Positions 1-9,804 are shown, counted from the first letter of the stretch. The stretch: 64,000 nucleotides of DNA from Chitinophaga pinensis DSM 2588 (GCF_000024005.1 NC_013132.1:9046001-9110000); one strand, 5' to 3'. Made by a program: numbers and translations. Notes: generated from the sequence alone by a model not told the origin.

Positions 1-494
1 ATACTGATGTTCATGGCTTGCCGGGTGAATCCCAGTCCTTCGGCAAACTGTTTAAAGGTCAGGAAGATCATCAGCGGGAAGAATGAAAAGCCTAGTAATT
101 GCAGGAAAGGTTTAGCCAGCACACGTACCCGTTCTTCCTGTCCGAGCAGATCCAGGTGATTACTACCGATGATAATAACGGTGGATAATAAAATACCCAG
201 CAGGATGTTGATTGCCAGACTATGACGCAGCAGATAGCCGCAACGGGACAGGTTTTTCCGTCCGTTTTCCTGTGCGATCAATGGCGTAAGACCATAGGAC
301 ATACCAATGCCTATCACCATAAAAATAGAAAAGAGGCTGCTGCCCAATGCAACGGCAGCCAGCGGTACATCACCGGTATGCCCGATGACGATGGTATCAG
401 AGAAAGCCACCATGGTATGTCCCAGCTGGGAGATCACGACCGGGTAGGCCAGTTGGAAATTGTCTTTATAATACTGACGATATTTAGTCCACAT
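1..494 (-). CDS. MATE family efflux transporter, N-terminal part (cut by window edge)
   Basis: I translated the minus strand from an ATG at 494 and found an open frame of 164 codons that runs off the left edge. The N-terminus begins MWTKYRQYYKDNFQLAYPVV and continues with SQLGHTMVAFSDTIVIG, typical of the first helix and loop of multidrug and toxic compound extrusion (MATE) carriers. These export drugs or metabolites across the inner membrane using a sodium or proton gradient. Three to four hydrophobic helices are visible. The substrate cannot be read from the sequence. The gene starts about 30 bp after the dnaB terminator on the same strand, so it probably has its own promoter. Family assignment is from recognised sequence pattern; the C-terminal half is not in the window. 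Confidence 0.85.
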   Translation of the reverse strand, partial: MWTKYRQYYKDNFQLAYPVVISQLGHTMVAFSDTIVIGHTGDVPLAAVALGSSLFSIFMVIGIGMSYGLTPLIAQENGRKNLSRCGYLLRHSLAINILLGILLSTVIIIGSNHLDLLGQEERVRVLAKPFLQLLGFSFFPLMIFLTFKQFAEGLGFTRQAMNIS

Positions 495-521
495 AATAAT
501 TTCTTCAATAAGGGGTAATAA

Positions 522-549
522 AAAAGGCGTCCGGTATCGGACGCCTTTC
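522..549 (-). terminator. Intrinsic terminator of dnaB
   Basis: A perfect 11-bp stem (AAAGGCGTCCG at 523-533, CGGACGCCTTT at 538-548) with a 4-nt loop is followed on the minus strand by a T-rich run. It lies 24 bp past the dnaB stop. Confidence 0.9.
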
Positions 550-572
550 AGTATTGCTACTAGTCTCTTTAG

Positions 573-2147
573 CTAAAAAGGAGCGTCTTCAAAACCTTCG
601 TCGAAGTTCATGTCGTTCATACGGGAACCCTTCTGGATATACAGCTTCGCTTCATCGTTGCCACCACCACCTGCGTCATGGTTACGCATACCGGCAAATG
701 CGTTGCTGCTGCCTCCACCCGGGTTTTCCAGACTACCATCATCTTCGAAGCGCTGGAATTCCAGGATTGCGCGTAGTTTGATCGTGTCGAGCTGACCGTT
801 ACGGTGTTTCGCGATACGAACGTGGGTCTCACCTTTATTAGACTCGCCCATTTCGTTCGTGTTGATCTCGTAGTATTCAGGGCGGTACAGGAACATTACC
901 ATGTCGGCATCCTGCTCGATCGCACCAGATTCACGGAGGTCACTCAGCTGCGGCATCTTGTTACCGTCTTTACGTTTTTCCACATCACGGCTCAACTGCG
1001 ACAATGCAAGGATCGGTACCTGTAACTCTTTCGCGAGTCCTTTCAGGTCACGCGAGATCTTACTGATCTCCTGCTCACGGTTGGTCCCCTTACCATCTGC
1101 ACTACCACTCATCAGCTGCAGGTAGTCGATGATAATTACGCCTACGCCATGGTTGTGTACCAGCCTTCTTGCCTTTGCACGGAGCTCGAAGATGTTGAGG
1201 GCCGGGGTATCATCGATGAAGATGGGTGCTTTCGCCAGGCGTTCGATACCATGGGTCATCAGCTTCTTCATCTCATACTCTTCCAGTTTACCCCTGGTGA
1301 TCTTTTCCAGTTTTATTTCCGACTCTGCGGACAGGATACGCTGTACGATCTGTCCGGAGGACATCTCAAGCGAGAACACCGCGGCTCCTTTCGGGAATCG
1401 GGGATGCAGCGCTGCGTTTCTGGCCAGGTTCAGTGCGAAAGCGGTCTTACCCACCGCCGGACGTGCCGCGATGATGATAAGATCCGTCGACTGCCAGCCA
1501 TACGTCACTTTATCAAGTGAAGGGAAACCGGAAGGTACCCCTGTGATATCGTCTCCCCTGTTACGGAGGTCTTCGATACGTTTCATGGTATTCACCAATA
1601 CGCGGTCGATACTGTCGTAGTTCTTGCGCAGGTGATTGTTGGTTACCTCAAACAGCTTGCTTTCAGCAGAGTCCAGGAGATCAAACACGTCGGCCGTATC
1701 CTCGTAAGATTCACTCAGAATCTCACCGGAGATACGGATCAGTTCACGCTGGATAAACTTTTGCAGGATGATACGGGCATGCGCCTCTATATTGGCGGAT
1801 GAAACCACCATGTTGGTTAACCTGGTAATATAATAAGGACCTCCCACTACTTCCAGCTCACCCATGGAACGCAATTCTTCCACTACAGTCAGGATATCCA
1901 CCGGCATGGATTTACCAGCCAGGCGGGTCATCGCTGTAAATATCTTCTGATGTGCTTCTACGTAAAAACATTCACCTTTCAATATCTCTACTACCGTGTC
2001 AAAAGCGCCTTTTTCCAACATAATGGCTCCCAATACGGCCTCTTCCATCTCCTTTGCCTGAGGAGGAATCTTGCCGTACATCATGGTAGATACGTCAACG
2101 GACGGTTTGCGCCGTACGTTGCGGTCCTTCTTAAGATTGAGATCCAT
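573..2147 (-). CDS. dnaB: Replicative DNA helicase DnaB
   Basis: 524 residues. DnaB is the hexameric 5'-3' helicase that unwinds DNA ahead of the replisome. The N-terminal DnaB domain occupies roughly residues 28-130 and interacts with primase. The RecA-like motor follows, with Walker A ARPAVGKT at 228-235, Walker B ending in IIIDYLQL at about 338-345, and LSQLSRDVEKR further on. Length and motifs are normal and there is no intein. The C-terminal tail is glycine and acid rich, as in other Bacteroidota. The gene is on its own, followed by a strong terminator. The start at 2147 gives an N-terminal extension of about 25 basic and polar residues before the conserved domain. Confidence 0.97.
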   Translation of the reverse strand: MDLNLKKDRNVRRKPSVDVSTMMYGKIPPQAKEMEEAVLGAIMLEKGAFDTVVEILKGECFYVEAHQKIFTAMTRLAGKSMPVDILTVVEELRSMGELEVVGGPYYITRLTNMVVSSANIEAHARIILQKFIQRELIRISGEILSESYEDTADVFDLLDSAESKLFEVTNNHLRKNYDSIDRVLVNTMKRIEDLRNRGDDITGVPSGFPSLDKVTYGWQSTDLIIIAARPAVGKTAFALNLARNAALHPRFPKGAAVFSLEMSSGQIVQRILSAESEIKLEKITRGKLEEYEMKKLMTHGIERLAKAPIFIDDTPALNIFELRAKARRLVHNHGVGVIIIDYLQLMSGSADGKGTNREQEISKISRDLKGLAKELQVPILALSQLSRDVEKRKDGNKMPQLSDLRESGAIEQDADMVMFLYRPEYYEINTNEMGESNKGETHVRIAKHRNGQLDTIKLRAILEFQRFEDDGSLENPGGGSSNAFAGMRNHDAGGGGNDEAKLYIQKGSRMNDMNFDEGFEDAPF

Positions 2148-2961
2148 TTATATATTTTGTGATTAGTCTGTTAATCAAAAAGTTATATGTCGTGGCTTCC
2201 TTAGTTGTAATTACAATTTTATTGTACCAGCTGAGCTATTGACATTTTATGAAATTGTAAACTTTTTTGGGCCGTAAAAACTAAGGTAACCGCATTTTTT
2301 CATTTTCTAAAGTTTGCCCGGGTATATAATTTATAAGGTGACATCCACATGTTATGCACCCGCAAAATGGCAGTTATACACTGACTATAGAGACATTATC
2401 CACTAATTACACACACACTTCACACACAAAGGTGCGCTATTCACATAATATGTGCAAAAAAGAATATTTAGCTTGACTTGTTCTTTTGCAGATTGGTTCG
2501 CTACACTTATGGCAGCGCCCGCTATTTATTTGATAACCATTTGAAAAATGTCATTTGGCCGTCGCAGATTCGTCGCTTGTTCGTCCCTTATTCGTCGCCT
2601 GTTCGAATGAAGCACTTTTGCCAGTACAGATCACCAACCCAATAAGATGATAACACGTACATTTTACTATGTTACTATAACCTTCCATAGTAAATAAATC
2701 TATTCAGGTTCAATCACTTATATTCTGTATATTCATCAAGCTGCCGCCTTCATCGCACAATCTCCGGTTATACTATCATCTGATAATACTTATGCTCCGC
2801 TAATGCTACCTTCTTAACGGAAGATCAACGAAAGATGAGTATAGTATATGTACTTCCCGCCCTGCTTTTGTCAATAATGCACCCCTTCCAGATGAATCGG
2901 CTGACTGCCTATGGACTATGCATGAATTACACTAACTTTACGCACTTATATAATTTTACAA
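2148..2961. other. Gene-free region between divergent dnaB and pheT
   Basis: 814 bp without a credible ORF, AT-rich and carrying both promoters. Seen in it: a 14-nt match to a tRNA D-arm on the minus strand (2225-2238), a degenerate 22-bp direct duplication (2568-2610), and a -7-like TAACTTTA at 2933-2940 just before pheT. I could not place convincing -33 elements for either gene. Confidence 0.6.
2568..2610. repeat. Two-copy degenerate 22-bp tandem repeat
   Basis: The unit starting ATTCGTCGC(T/C)TGTTCG occurs at 2568-2589 and again at 2590-2610. No function is evident. Confidence 0.6.
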
Positions 2962-5394
2962 ATGACTATTTCGTACAATTGGCTGTGTGACTATTTGCCG
3001 GTTAAACCCACACCGGAGGAACTATCTGTTATTTTGACGCGCATAGGTCTTGAGGTGGAAAGCCTGGAGCAATTCGAGTCCGTTAAAGGCAGCCTCGAAG
3101 GACTGGTAATCGGCGAAGTCCTTACGGTAGCCCCGCATCCCAATGCCGATAAACTCCGACTGACAACTGTAAACACCGGTAAGGGCGAACCCCTGCATAT
3201 CGTTTGTGGCGCTCCAAATGTAGCGGTCGGACAAAAAGTAGTGATCGCTCCGATAGGCGCCACCATCTACCCTGCCAGCGGTGAACTGCTGACCATGAAG
3301 AAAGCAAAGATCCGTGGAGAGGAAAGTCATGGTATGATCTGCGCCGAAGACGAGATTGGCCTGGGTGGCAGTCATGCCGGTATTATGGTACTGGATCCAT
3401 CCCTGCAGCCTGGTACACCGGCCCGTGAAGTATTTAAACCTGTACAGGACTGGGTATATGAAATCGGTCTGACACCCAACAGAATGGACGCCATGAGCCA
3501 TCTGGGGGTAGCCAAAGACGTTTGTGCGTACCTGAACAATACCGAAAACACACTGAATAACAAGGCATTAGTACCTGTATTAACGGCACTGCCAAAAGCT
3601 GCTACTCCATTATCTATCAGTGTCGCTATCGAAAACCAGGATGCTTGTCCGCGTTACAGCGGCATCTCCATCACTGGTGTGAAGATCGCTCCCTCTCCTG
3701 ACTGGCTGAAAAATAAACTGCTGGCGATAGGTGTAAGACCTATTAATAATATCGTTGACATCACCAACTTCATCCTGCATGAAACCGGTCAGCCGCTGCA
3801 CGCATTCGATGCAGATGCCATTACCGGTAACAAGGTGATCGTTAAAAACCTGCCACAGAATACCTTATTTGTAACGCTGGATGAAAAAGAACGTAAGCTG
3901 GATGCTGCTGATCTGATGATCTGCAATGGCAACAGCGAGCCAATGTGTATTGCAGGTGTATTCGGTGGTCTGCGTTCCGGTGTAACCGACGCAACACAAA
4001 ACATCTTCCTGGAAAGCGCCTGGTTCAGTCCGGCGAGCATCCGTCCAACTTCTTTCCGTCACGGTCTCCGTACAGATGCGGCTGCCCGTTTCGAAAAGGG
4101 TGTGGATATCTCCAATACAGTTTATGTATTACAGCGTGCGGCCGCACTGATCTGCGAACTGGCAGGTGGTGAGGCAGCATCCGAAGTAATTGATGTATAT
4201 CCTCAGCCTAAACAGCAGACGGAGGTGACCAGCACCTGGTCTTATATCCGTAAATTAAGCGGTAAGGCTTATCCGGAAGATAAAATTGTGAATATCCTCA
4301 GCAGCCTCGGTTTCGGTATACTGGAACGCGATGGGGAAAAACTACGGGTAAGCGTGCCTTACAGCAAACCGGATATCAGCATTCCGGCCGATATAGTGGA
4401 AGAAGTAATGCGTATTGACGGTCTGGACAATATCGAGATCCCATCCCAGGTATTGATCACACCGGCAGCAAATGCCAAACCTGACAAGGAGAAAGTACGT
4501 GAGAAAGCGGCTAACTACCTGGCAGCAAACGGATTCAATGAGATATTCACCAACTCCATCACCAACAGCAAATACTTTACGCGGGAAGTACTGGAGCGCA
4601 CGGTAAAAATGATCAACAGTCTCAGCGCTGATCTGGATGTAATGCGTCCGTCTATGCTGGAGACCGGTCTGGAAAGTGTGTCCCATAACCTGAACCGTCG
4701 TAATGACAACCTCCTGTTCTTCGAATTCGGTAATACTTACGCCGTACAGGAACAAGGTAAATATGAAGAGACTGCTCACCTGAGCCTTTACCTGACGGGC
4801 CAGAAGAGAACGGAAAGCTGGATGCACAAGGCAGAGCCGGTTGACTTCTTCTTCCTGAAAGGATATGTACAGAATCTGTTCCACCAGCTGGGCATCAATG
4901 GCCTGCAGTGGGCAGAAGAAGAGACTGACGGCTTACAAAGTGGCTGGCAGATCCGTGTAAAAAACAAGCCGGTTGTAAATCTTGGCGCGGTTAGTGCATC
5001 TAAGCTGAAACAATTTGATATCAAGCAGCCGGTATGGTTTGCCGACATCAACTGGAATATTGTATTGGGATTACTGCAAAAAAGCGATAACTTTTACAAA
5101 GAAATACCGAAGTTCCCTGCAGTACGCCGTGACCTGGCACTTATCCTGGACAAACAGGTTAAGTTTGCCGCAGTCGAGGCAGCTGCTAAGACAGTTAAGT
5201 CTGCACTCTTACAGGATCTGAACCTGTTTGACGTGTTTGAAAGTGAAAAGCTGGGCGCCAACAAGAAATCTTATGCGGTGAGCTTCACCTTCCAGGATGC
5301 ACAGAAAACCCTTACTGACAAAGAGATCGACTCAGTAATGGAGAAACTGGTAAAAGCATTTGAAGGACAGTTACAGGCGGAGATCAGAAAATAG
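2962..5394 (+). CDS. pheT: Phenylalanyl-tRNA synthetase beta subunit
   Basis: 810 residues, the normal size for bacterial PheT. With PheS it forms the (alpha-beta)2 enzyme that charges tRNA-Phe. Visible in order: N-terminal domain starting MTISYNWLCDYL, the EMAP/OB tRNA-binding fold (about 40-150, with PHPNADKLRL), the B3/B4 editing domain (about 215-375), the B5 domain (about 408-475), the catalytic-like core with NLNRRNDNLLFFEFG, and the C-terminal FDX-ACB anticodon domain containing FPAVRRDLAL. pheS is not next to it. It is followed, with no strong terminator, by a coiled-coil gene and zapA, a usual Bacteroidota order. Confidence 0.97.
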   Translation: MTISYNWLCDYLPVKPTPEELSVILTRIGLEVESLEQFESVKGSLEGLVIGEVLTVAPHPNADKLRLTTVNTGKGEPLHIVCGAPNVAVGQKVVIAPIGATIYPASGELLTMKKAKIRGEESHGMICAEDEIGLGGSHAGIMVLDPSLQPGTPAREVFKPVQDWVYEIGLTPNRMDAMSHLGVAKDVCAYLNNTENTLNNKALVPVLTALPKAATPLSISVAIENQDACPRYSGISITGVKIAPSPDWLKNKLLAIGVRPINNIVDITNFILHETGQPLHAFDADAITGNKVIVKNLPQNTLFVTLDEKERKLDAADLMICNGNSEPMCIAGVFGGLRSGVTDATQNIFLESAWFSPASIRPTSFRHGLRTDAAARFEKGVDISNTVYVLQRAAALICELAGGEAASEVIDVYPQPKQQTEVTSTWSYIRKLSGKAYPEDKIVNILSSLGFGILERDGEKLRVSVPYSKPDISIPADIVEEVMRIDGLDNIEIPSQVLITPAANAKPDKEKVREKAANYLAANGFNEIFTNSITNSKYFTREVLERTVKMINSLSADLDVMRPSMLETGLESVSHNLNRRNDNLLFFEFGNTYAVQEQGKYEETAHLSLYLTGQKRTESWMHKAEPVDFFFLKGYVQNLFHQLGINGLQWAEEETDGLQSGWQIRVKNKPVVNLGAVSASKLKQFDIKQPVWFADINWNIVLGLLQKSDNFYKEIPKFPAVRRDLALILDKQVKFAAVEAAAKTVKSALLQDLNLFDVFESEKLGANKKSYAVSFTFQDAQKTLTDKEIDSVMEKLVKAFEGQLQAEIRK

Positions 5395-5397
5395 TTC

Positions 5398-5458
5398 AAC
5401 AGTTGCAGCCGACGAATTACGGATGAAGAAAAATCATACGTAATTCGTTGACTGTTTT
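5398..5458 (+). terminator. Long inverted repeat after pheT, possible terminator
   Basis: Nested arms AACAGT/ACTGTT and GACGAATTACG/CGTAATTCGT form a long hairpin just after the pheT stop. There is no clear T-run, so termination is an inference. The arm sequence belongs to the dispersed GAATTACGAATG repeats of this window. Confidence 0.4.
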
Positions 5459-5517
5459 AAACAAAAAGCCGTTTCATTCGTAATTTGTAATTCCTAAATC
5501 AGTAATTCACAACAGAC

Positions 5518-5829
5518 TTGGCTTTAGAGCAGTACATACAAAGGATCGATGATAAACTTCACCTGTTGTTAAAAAAGCTCCAACAGGTGCAGGCAGAGAA
5601 TGTATTGCTGAAAGAGCAGTTACTGACACAGGAAAGTACACTGACGACACAGCACGAAACAATCGCTGCACTTGAAAACAAGCTGCATCTGGCCAAAATG
5701 GCCGGCGCAACCGGTCAGGGTACTCCGGCCAGTCGTGAAGATGATGAAGAATTCAGAAAGGAAATGCGCAACAAGATCAATGATTATATCAAAGAGATAG
5801 ATCGTTGTATTGCACTGTTAAACAGTTAG
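5518..5829 (+). CDS. Small coiled-coil protein upstream of zapA
   Basis: 103 residues, read from a TTG codon because no in-frame ATG precedes the conserved region. The sequence from LEQYIQRIDDKLHLLLKKL to about residue 60 is heptad-rich, followed by a short glycine/serine linker and a helical acidic C-terminus. I recognise no catalytic domain. It ends 17 bp before the likely zapA ATG, so the two are probably co-transcribed. Its place between pheT and zapA and its coiled coil suggest a division- or envelope-associated structural role, but this is inference only. Confidence 0.75.
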   Translation: MALEQYIQRIDDKLHLLLKKLQQVQAENVLLKEQLLTQESTLTTQHETIAALENKLHLAKMAGATGQGTPASREDDEEFRKEMRNKINDYIKEIDRCIALLNS

Positions 5830-5846
5830 TTAAAAAACAAATCCAC

Positions 5847-6140
5847 ATGGATCCGCTGATTCCCATTAATATTGTGGTAGCCGACAGGTCATACCGCATT
5901 AAGATCAAACCTGAAGAGGAAGAGGAAGTACGCCGTACCATGAAGGAGGTGAACGAAAAGATAGTAGAATTTAAGACCGCGTACGCCGGTAAAGACCTGC
6001 AGGATTATATTGCAATGGTACTTATCATGTACGCGACCCATCCGGTAACGAGTGGGGGTAAGATCCAGATCGGCCTTGCGCCATTTCTGGAAGAGAAGTT
6101 ACAGCATCTCGAAGAGCTGCTGGACAACTCACTGAAGTAA
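5847..6140 (+). CDS. zapA: Cell division protein ZapA
   Basis: 97 residues from the ATG at 5847. A longer in-frame start at 5805 would add an unrelated peptide overlapping the previous gene. ZapA binds and bundles FtsZ at the division ring. The N-terminal globular part is IPINIVVADRSYRIKIKPEE followed by EEEVRRTMKEVNEKI, and the C-terminal half is a helix with the QDYIAMVLIMYA pattern. Both match the ZapA family, including its short length. The stop codon TAA runs directly into a 7-bp repeat array. Confidence 0.9.
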   Translation: MDPLIPINIVVADRSYRIKIKPEEEEEVRRTMKEVNEKIVEFKTAYAGKDLQDYIAMVLIMYATHPVTSGGKIQIGLAPFLEEKLQHLEELLDNSLK

Positions 6141-6172
6141 TTAGGAATTAACAATTAGGAATTAAGAATTGG
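6139..6172 (+). repeat. Heptamer array (AATTAGG/AATTAAC/AATTAAG) at zapA 3' end
   Basis: Four to five tandem 7-bp units begin at the zapA stop codon. They belong to the repeat family described in the findings. No clear inverted partner lies before rny. Confidence 0.75.
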
Positions 6173-6496
6173 TGTGATCCAATAGGTGTATCTGAAAACT
6201 AATTTCTGACTAAACAGGAGTCGTGTTGCACTAAAATATTTTGAAAAAGTAGATTAGCAGATAGTAACGTATTGAAATAAAATAACAGCATATTACTAAC
6301 ATAATCAACGCTTTATCCATTTATCAACTATAGGACATTCCTGTAAGTGACCACACACCTGCGTATCAGCTTATCATCCCGTCGTTTCGCACATTCTTTT
6401 TTGTATTTTCGCGAATCAAGTTCTAAACCCTCTACTTTTCCACGGAAATGGGACGCGGCAAGGAATGCAACATAAATCAAGTATTAAAAAATTTGT
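6173..6496. other. Gene-free region upstream of rny
   Basis: About 325 bp, AT-rich, no ORF. TATTTTCG at 6404-6411 resembles a Bacteroidota -7 element and would leave a leader of about 80 nt before rny. I see no well-placed TTG upstream. I looked for a 6S-type rod here, as expected next to zapA, and did not find one. Confidence 0.5.
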
Positions 6497-8062
6497 ATGG
6501 AAGTTACTTTAATATCGACAATAGCTGCAGTAGTGGCATTGATCATAGGTATTTTATTAGGTAAGGTGATATTTGCCAAAAACACACAGCATAAAATCCA
6601 GGAGGCTGAATTACAGGCACAGAAAATAGTAGCCGAAGGACAACTTACTGCAGAGAACCTGAAGAAAGACAGATTGCTGGAAGCAAAAGAAAAATTCCTT
6701 CAGCTGAAAAGTGAGCACGAAAAAGAGGTATTACAACGTAACCAGAAAATAGCTGACTCAGAAAACCGGATCAAACAGAAAGAACAATCCCTGAATCAGA
6801 AGACTGAAAATATCCAGAAACAGACACAGGAGAACGAGGCGATCAAGGAAAACCTGACCCGCCAGATGGAACTGGTTGCTGTAAAACGTACTGAACTGGA
6901 AAAACACCAGGAAGAACACATCCGCCGCCTGGAGAAGGTAGCTGCCCTGACTGCTGAAGAAGCCCGTCACCAGCTGATCGAAAGCCTGAAAGAAGAAGCC
7001 CGCTCTCAAGCGCTCGCACACATCCAGGAAATCATTGAGGATGCTAAACTGAAAGCAAACAAAGAAGCTAAAAAGATCATCATACAGTCCATCCAGCGTA
7101 CTGCTGCTGAACAGACCATCGAGAACGCAATCACCGTGTTCAACCTGGAAAGTGATGAAATCAAAGGTCAGATCATCGGTCGTGAAGGACGTAACATCCG
7201 CGCTATCGAAGCTGCTACCGGTGTTGACCTGATTGTAGACGATACCCCTGAAGCAATCGTACTCTCTTCCTTCGACCCATTACGTCGCGAGATTGCCCGC
7301 CTGTCCCTGCAACGTCTGGTACAGGATGGCCGTATCCACCCTGCACGTATCGAAGAAGTAGTTGAAAAAACAAAGAAACAACTGGAAGAACAGGTAATGG
7401 ATATCGGTGAAAGAACCGTTATCGAACTGGGCATCCACGGTCTGCATAAAGAACTGATCCGCCTGGTAGGTAAAATGCGTTTCCGCTCCTCCTACGGTCA
7501 GAACCTGCTGATGCACTCCAAAGAAACAGCTAACCTTTGTGCTGTAATGGCAGCTGAACTGGGTCTGAACCCTAAACTGGCAAAACGTGCCGGTCTGCTG
7601 CATGACATTGGTAAAGTGCCTGACGAAGAAACTGAACTGAGCCACGCCCTCCTCGGCGCCAAACTGGCTGAGAAATATGGCGAGCACGCTGCTGTAGTAA
7701 ACGCTATCGGCGCTCACCACGATGAAATGGAAATGCAATACGTTATCTCTCCGATCATACAGGCTTGTGACGCCATCAGCGGTGCTCGTCCAGGTGCTCG
7801 TCGTGAGATTATGCAGAGCTATCTGCAACGTATCAAAGACCTGGAAAACCTGGCAATCGCCCATGACGGCGTAGAAAAAGCTTATGCTATCCAGGCAGGT
7901 CGCGAACTGCGTGTCATTGTTGAAAGTGATAAAGTAACGGACAATGATGCTGACCGTCTGTCTTTCGAGATCGCTAACAAGATCCAGACAGAAATGCAAT
8001 ATCCTGGTCAGATCAAAGTAACTGTGATCCGCGAAAAACGTTCCGTAAACGTAGCCCGCTAA
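6497..8062 (+). CDS. rny: Ribonuclease Y
   Basis: 521 residues. RNase Y is a membrane-anchored endoribonuclease that starts mRNA decay. The N-terminal transmembrane helix spans about 4-26. A long charged coiled coil runs from about 30 to 205. The KH RNA-binding domain carries [11 protein letters not shown] at 228-238, and the HD phosphohydrolase domain has its metal-binding His-Asp pair at 369-370 ([12 protein letters not shown]). All key residues are present and length is typical. The gene is monocistronic: its own leader before it and a strong terminator 30 bp after it. Confidence 0.97.
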   Translation: MEVTLISTIAAVVALIIGILLGKVIFAKNTQHKIQEAELQAQKIVAEGQLTAENLKKDRLLEAKEKFLQLKSEHEKEVLQRNQKIADSENRIKQKEQSLNQKTENIQKQTQENEAIKENLTRQMELVAVKRTELEKHQEEHIRRLEKVAALTAEEARHQLIESLKEEARSQALAHIQEIIEDAKLKANKEAKKIIIQSIQRTAAEQTIENAITVFNLESDEIKGQIIGREGRNIRAIEAATGVDLIVDDTPEAIVLSSFDPLRREIARLSLQRLVQDGRIHPARIEEVVEKTKKQLEEQVMDIGERTVIELGIHGLHKELIRLVGKMRFRSSYGQNLLMHSKETANLCAVMAAELGLNPKLAKRAGLLHDIGKVPDEETELSHALLGAKLAEKYGEHAAVVNAIGAHHDEMEMQYVISPIIQACDAISGARPGARREIMQSYLQRIKDLENLAIAHDGVEKAYAIQAGRELRVIVESDKVTDNDADRLSFEIANKIQTEMQYPGQIKVTVIREKRSVNVAR

Positions 8063-8091
8063 TACCGGCAACTGTAATAAAACCTATTCTT

Positions 8092-8128
8092 AAAGGCGTC
8101 CGCTGATAGCGGGACGCCTTTATTTTTT
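8092..8128 (+). terminator. Intrinsic terminator of rny
   Basis: Stem AAAGGCGTC/GACGCCTTT (8092-8100, 8113-8121) extended by CGCT/AGCG, followed by ATTTTTT. The outer sequence is nearly identical to the dnaB terminator. Confidence 0.9.
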
Positions 8129-8231
8129 CTACCACTCCTCCACTCCCCGCTGGCATAAACAGCTTTCATTGCTTATATTTAGGTATACACGTCAACCGCT
8201 ACCTCCTGTAGCTTAAAAACCGTTCTGAAAA

Positions 8232-8828
8232 ATGAAAAAACTCCTTTTGCTGGCTGCCCTGCTCGTTGGCAGCAATTTCACGTTTGCACAGAAACAATCT
8301 CTCTTTAATGGCAAAAACCTCGATGGCTGGAAAGTCTATGGTACCGAGAAATGGTATGTGGATAATGGCACGCTCGTTTGCGAAAGTGGTCCCGATAAAG
8401 AATACGGTTACCTGGCCACGGACCAGTCTTACAAAAACTTCGAACTGACCGTGCAATTCAAACAGGAAGCAGATGGTAACAGCGGGGTGTTTTTCCACTC
8501 CTCCATTGAAGGTACCAAGATCACAGGCTGGCAGGCAGAAGTAGCGCCCGCAGGTAAACATACCGGCGGTATCTATGAATCCTATGGCCGCGGATGGCTG
8601 ATACAACCAGCACCGGAGAAAGAACAATATCTCAAACAGGGAGAATGGAATACGATGAAAGTCATCGTTAAAAACGATAAAGTCACTACCATCCTGAATG
8701 GACATGAGATGATCACACTCACTGATGATAAAATCGGCGCAGCCAATGGCCAGATCGCCTTGCAGATCCACTCCGGCGGCGGTATTAAAGTGAGATGGAA
8801 GAATATTTCTATAGTCAACCTGGACTAA
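8232..8828 (+). CDS. Secreted DUF1080 (3-keto-disaccharide hydrolase) domain protein
   Basis: 198 residues with a signal peptide (MKKLLLLAALLVGSNFTFAQ, cleavage near residue 20). The rest is one 3keto-disac_hyd (DUF1080, PF06439) domain, a concanavalin-like beta sandwich. Family landmarks are [15 protein letters not shown] at the start, NSGVFFHS, GGIYESYGRGWL, GEWNTMKVIVKND and the last strand VRWKNISI. Members act in the periplasm on 3-keto-glycosides; the exact substrate here is unknown. It stands alone between rny and purine nucleoside phosphorylase. A weak -7-like TATATTTA lies at 8174-8181. Confidence 0.88.
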   Translation: MKKLLLLAALLVGSNFTFAQKQSLFNGKNLDGWKVYGTEKWYVDNGTLVCESGPDKEYGYLATDQSYKNFELTVQFKQEADGNSGVFFHSSIEGTKITGWQAEVAPAGKHTGGIYESYGRGWLIQPAPEKEQYLKQGEWNTMKVIVKNDKVTTILNGHEMITLTDDKIGAANGQIALQIHSGGGIKVRWKNISIVNLD

Positions 8829-8831
8829 TTC

Positions 8832-8865
8832 AATTAGGAATTAGGAATTACGAATTAGAATTAAC
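8832..8865 (+). repeat. Heptamer array, left arm of an inverted pair
   Basis: Units AATTAGG, AATTAGG, AATTACG and AATTAG follow the DUF1080 stop. A reverse-complement array lies at 8952-8985, so the 120-nt segment could fold into one hairpin. Confidence 0.8.
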
Positions 8866-8951
8866 CTCCTGTTAGACGGCGAAGGAACTAAAAGCCGGTC
8901 CCATTTATAGTATCTGACTATATTGCGAAATATTCAGGGAATTGCTGCTCG

Positions 8952-8985
8952 CAATTCCTAATTCGTAATTCCTAATTCCTAATTG
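8952..8985 (-). repeat. Heptamer array, right arm of an inverted pair
   Basis: Units CCTAATT and CGTAATT end 7 bp before the ATG of the next gene. They are complementary to the array at 8832-8865. Confidence 0.8.
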
Positions 8986-8991
8986 ATTTTT

Positions 8992-9804
8992 ATGCTCCAA
9001 CAACAGATAAAAGAAACAGCCGCATTTCTGAAAGACCTTCAGCCTGCCCGTGTAGGGATCGTATTAGGCACTGGACTGGGTCAACTGGTAAACCATATCA
9101 GGATTCAAAAGACAATTCCTTATCATGAAATTCCTCACTTCCCTGAGTCTACAGTAGAATCTCATAAAGGGCAGCTTATTTACGGGCATATCGGTGAGAC
9201 GCCTGTTATTGCGATGCAGGGACGGTTTCATTATTATGAAGGGTATAGTATGCAACAGATCACCTTTCCGATACGTGTGATGAAGGCATTGGGTGTGCAG
9301 TTCCTCTTGCTGAGTAATGCAGCAGGAGGTATCAATAAAGCGTATACTAAGGGTGATATGGTGTTGTTGGATGATCATATCAATCTGCAGACAGATAATC
9401 CGCTGCGTGGGTTAAATTCAGCGGATTTCGGTCCGCGGTTTCCTGATATGAGCCGGCCGTATGATCCTGTGTTAGGTAAGGCTTTGTTGGATGCAGCAGC
9501 TGCGTTGGGATATAAGATGCATACCAATGGCGTGTATGCAGCGGTGACAGGGCCGAATCTTGAGACGCGTGCGGAGTATAGATACCTGCGGACGATAGGA
9601 GCGGATATTGTTGGGATGAGTACTGTACCGGAGGTAATCGTGGCGAATCAGTTGCAGTTGCCTTGTGCGACGGTGTCGGTGATTACGGATGAATGTGATC
9701 CGGATAATCTGCATCCGGTGTCGATTGAAGAGATTATTGCAGTGGCAGGGACGGCGGATAAAAAGCTGAGTGAGATATTTGCGGCGGTAGTGGCTGGGTT
9801 GTAG
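8992..9804 (+). CDS. punA: Purine nucleoside phosphorylase (PNP-I family)
   Basis: 270 residues from the ATG at 8992. A TTG at 8983 lies in the repeat array and is less likely. The enzyme cleaves purine nucleosides with phosphate to give the base and ribose 1-phosphate, in cytosolic purine salvage. Family motifs: GIVLGTGLGQL (22-32), FPESTVESHKG, QGRFHYYEGY (76-85), LSNAAGGIN (108-115), and the base-binding GPNLETRAEYR with Glu191. TDECDPDNL replaces the usual Asn loop, as in other bacterial members. The second half uses many TTG, GTG and GGG codons, unlike rny next door; this may reflect low expression or a different origin. Confidence 0.93.
   Translation: MLQQQIKETAAFLKDLQPARVGIVLGTGLGQLVNHIRIQKTIPYHEIPHFPESTVESHKGQLIYGHIGETPVIAMQGRFHYYEGYSMQQITFPIRVMKALGVQFLLLSNAAGGINKAYTKGDMVLLDDHINLQTDNPLRGLNSADFGPRFPDMSRPYDPVLGKALLDAAAALGYKMHTNGVYAAVTGPNLETRAEYRYLRTIGADIVGMSTVPEVIVANQLQLPCATVSVITDECDPDNLHPVSIEEIIAVAGTADKKLSEIFAAVVAGL

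Noticed and set aside
6173..6496. 6S RNA next to zapA
   Set aside because: Expected from gene order in some bacteria, but the sequence is AT-rich and shows no long rod structure or terminator.
7280..8071. 263-residue minus-strand frame inside rny
   Set aside because: Shadow of the rny coding sequence with no family signature.
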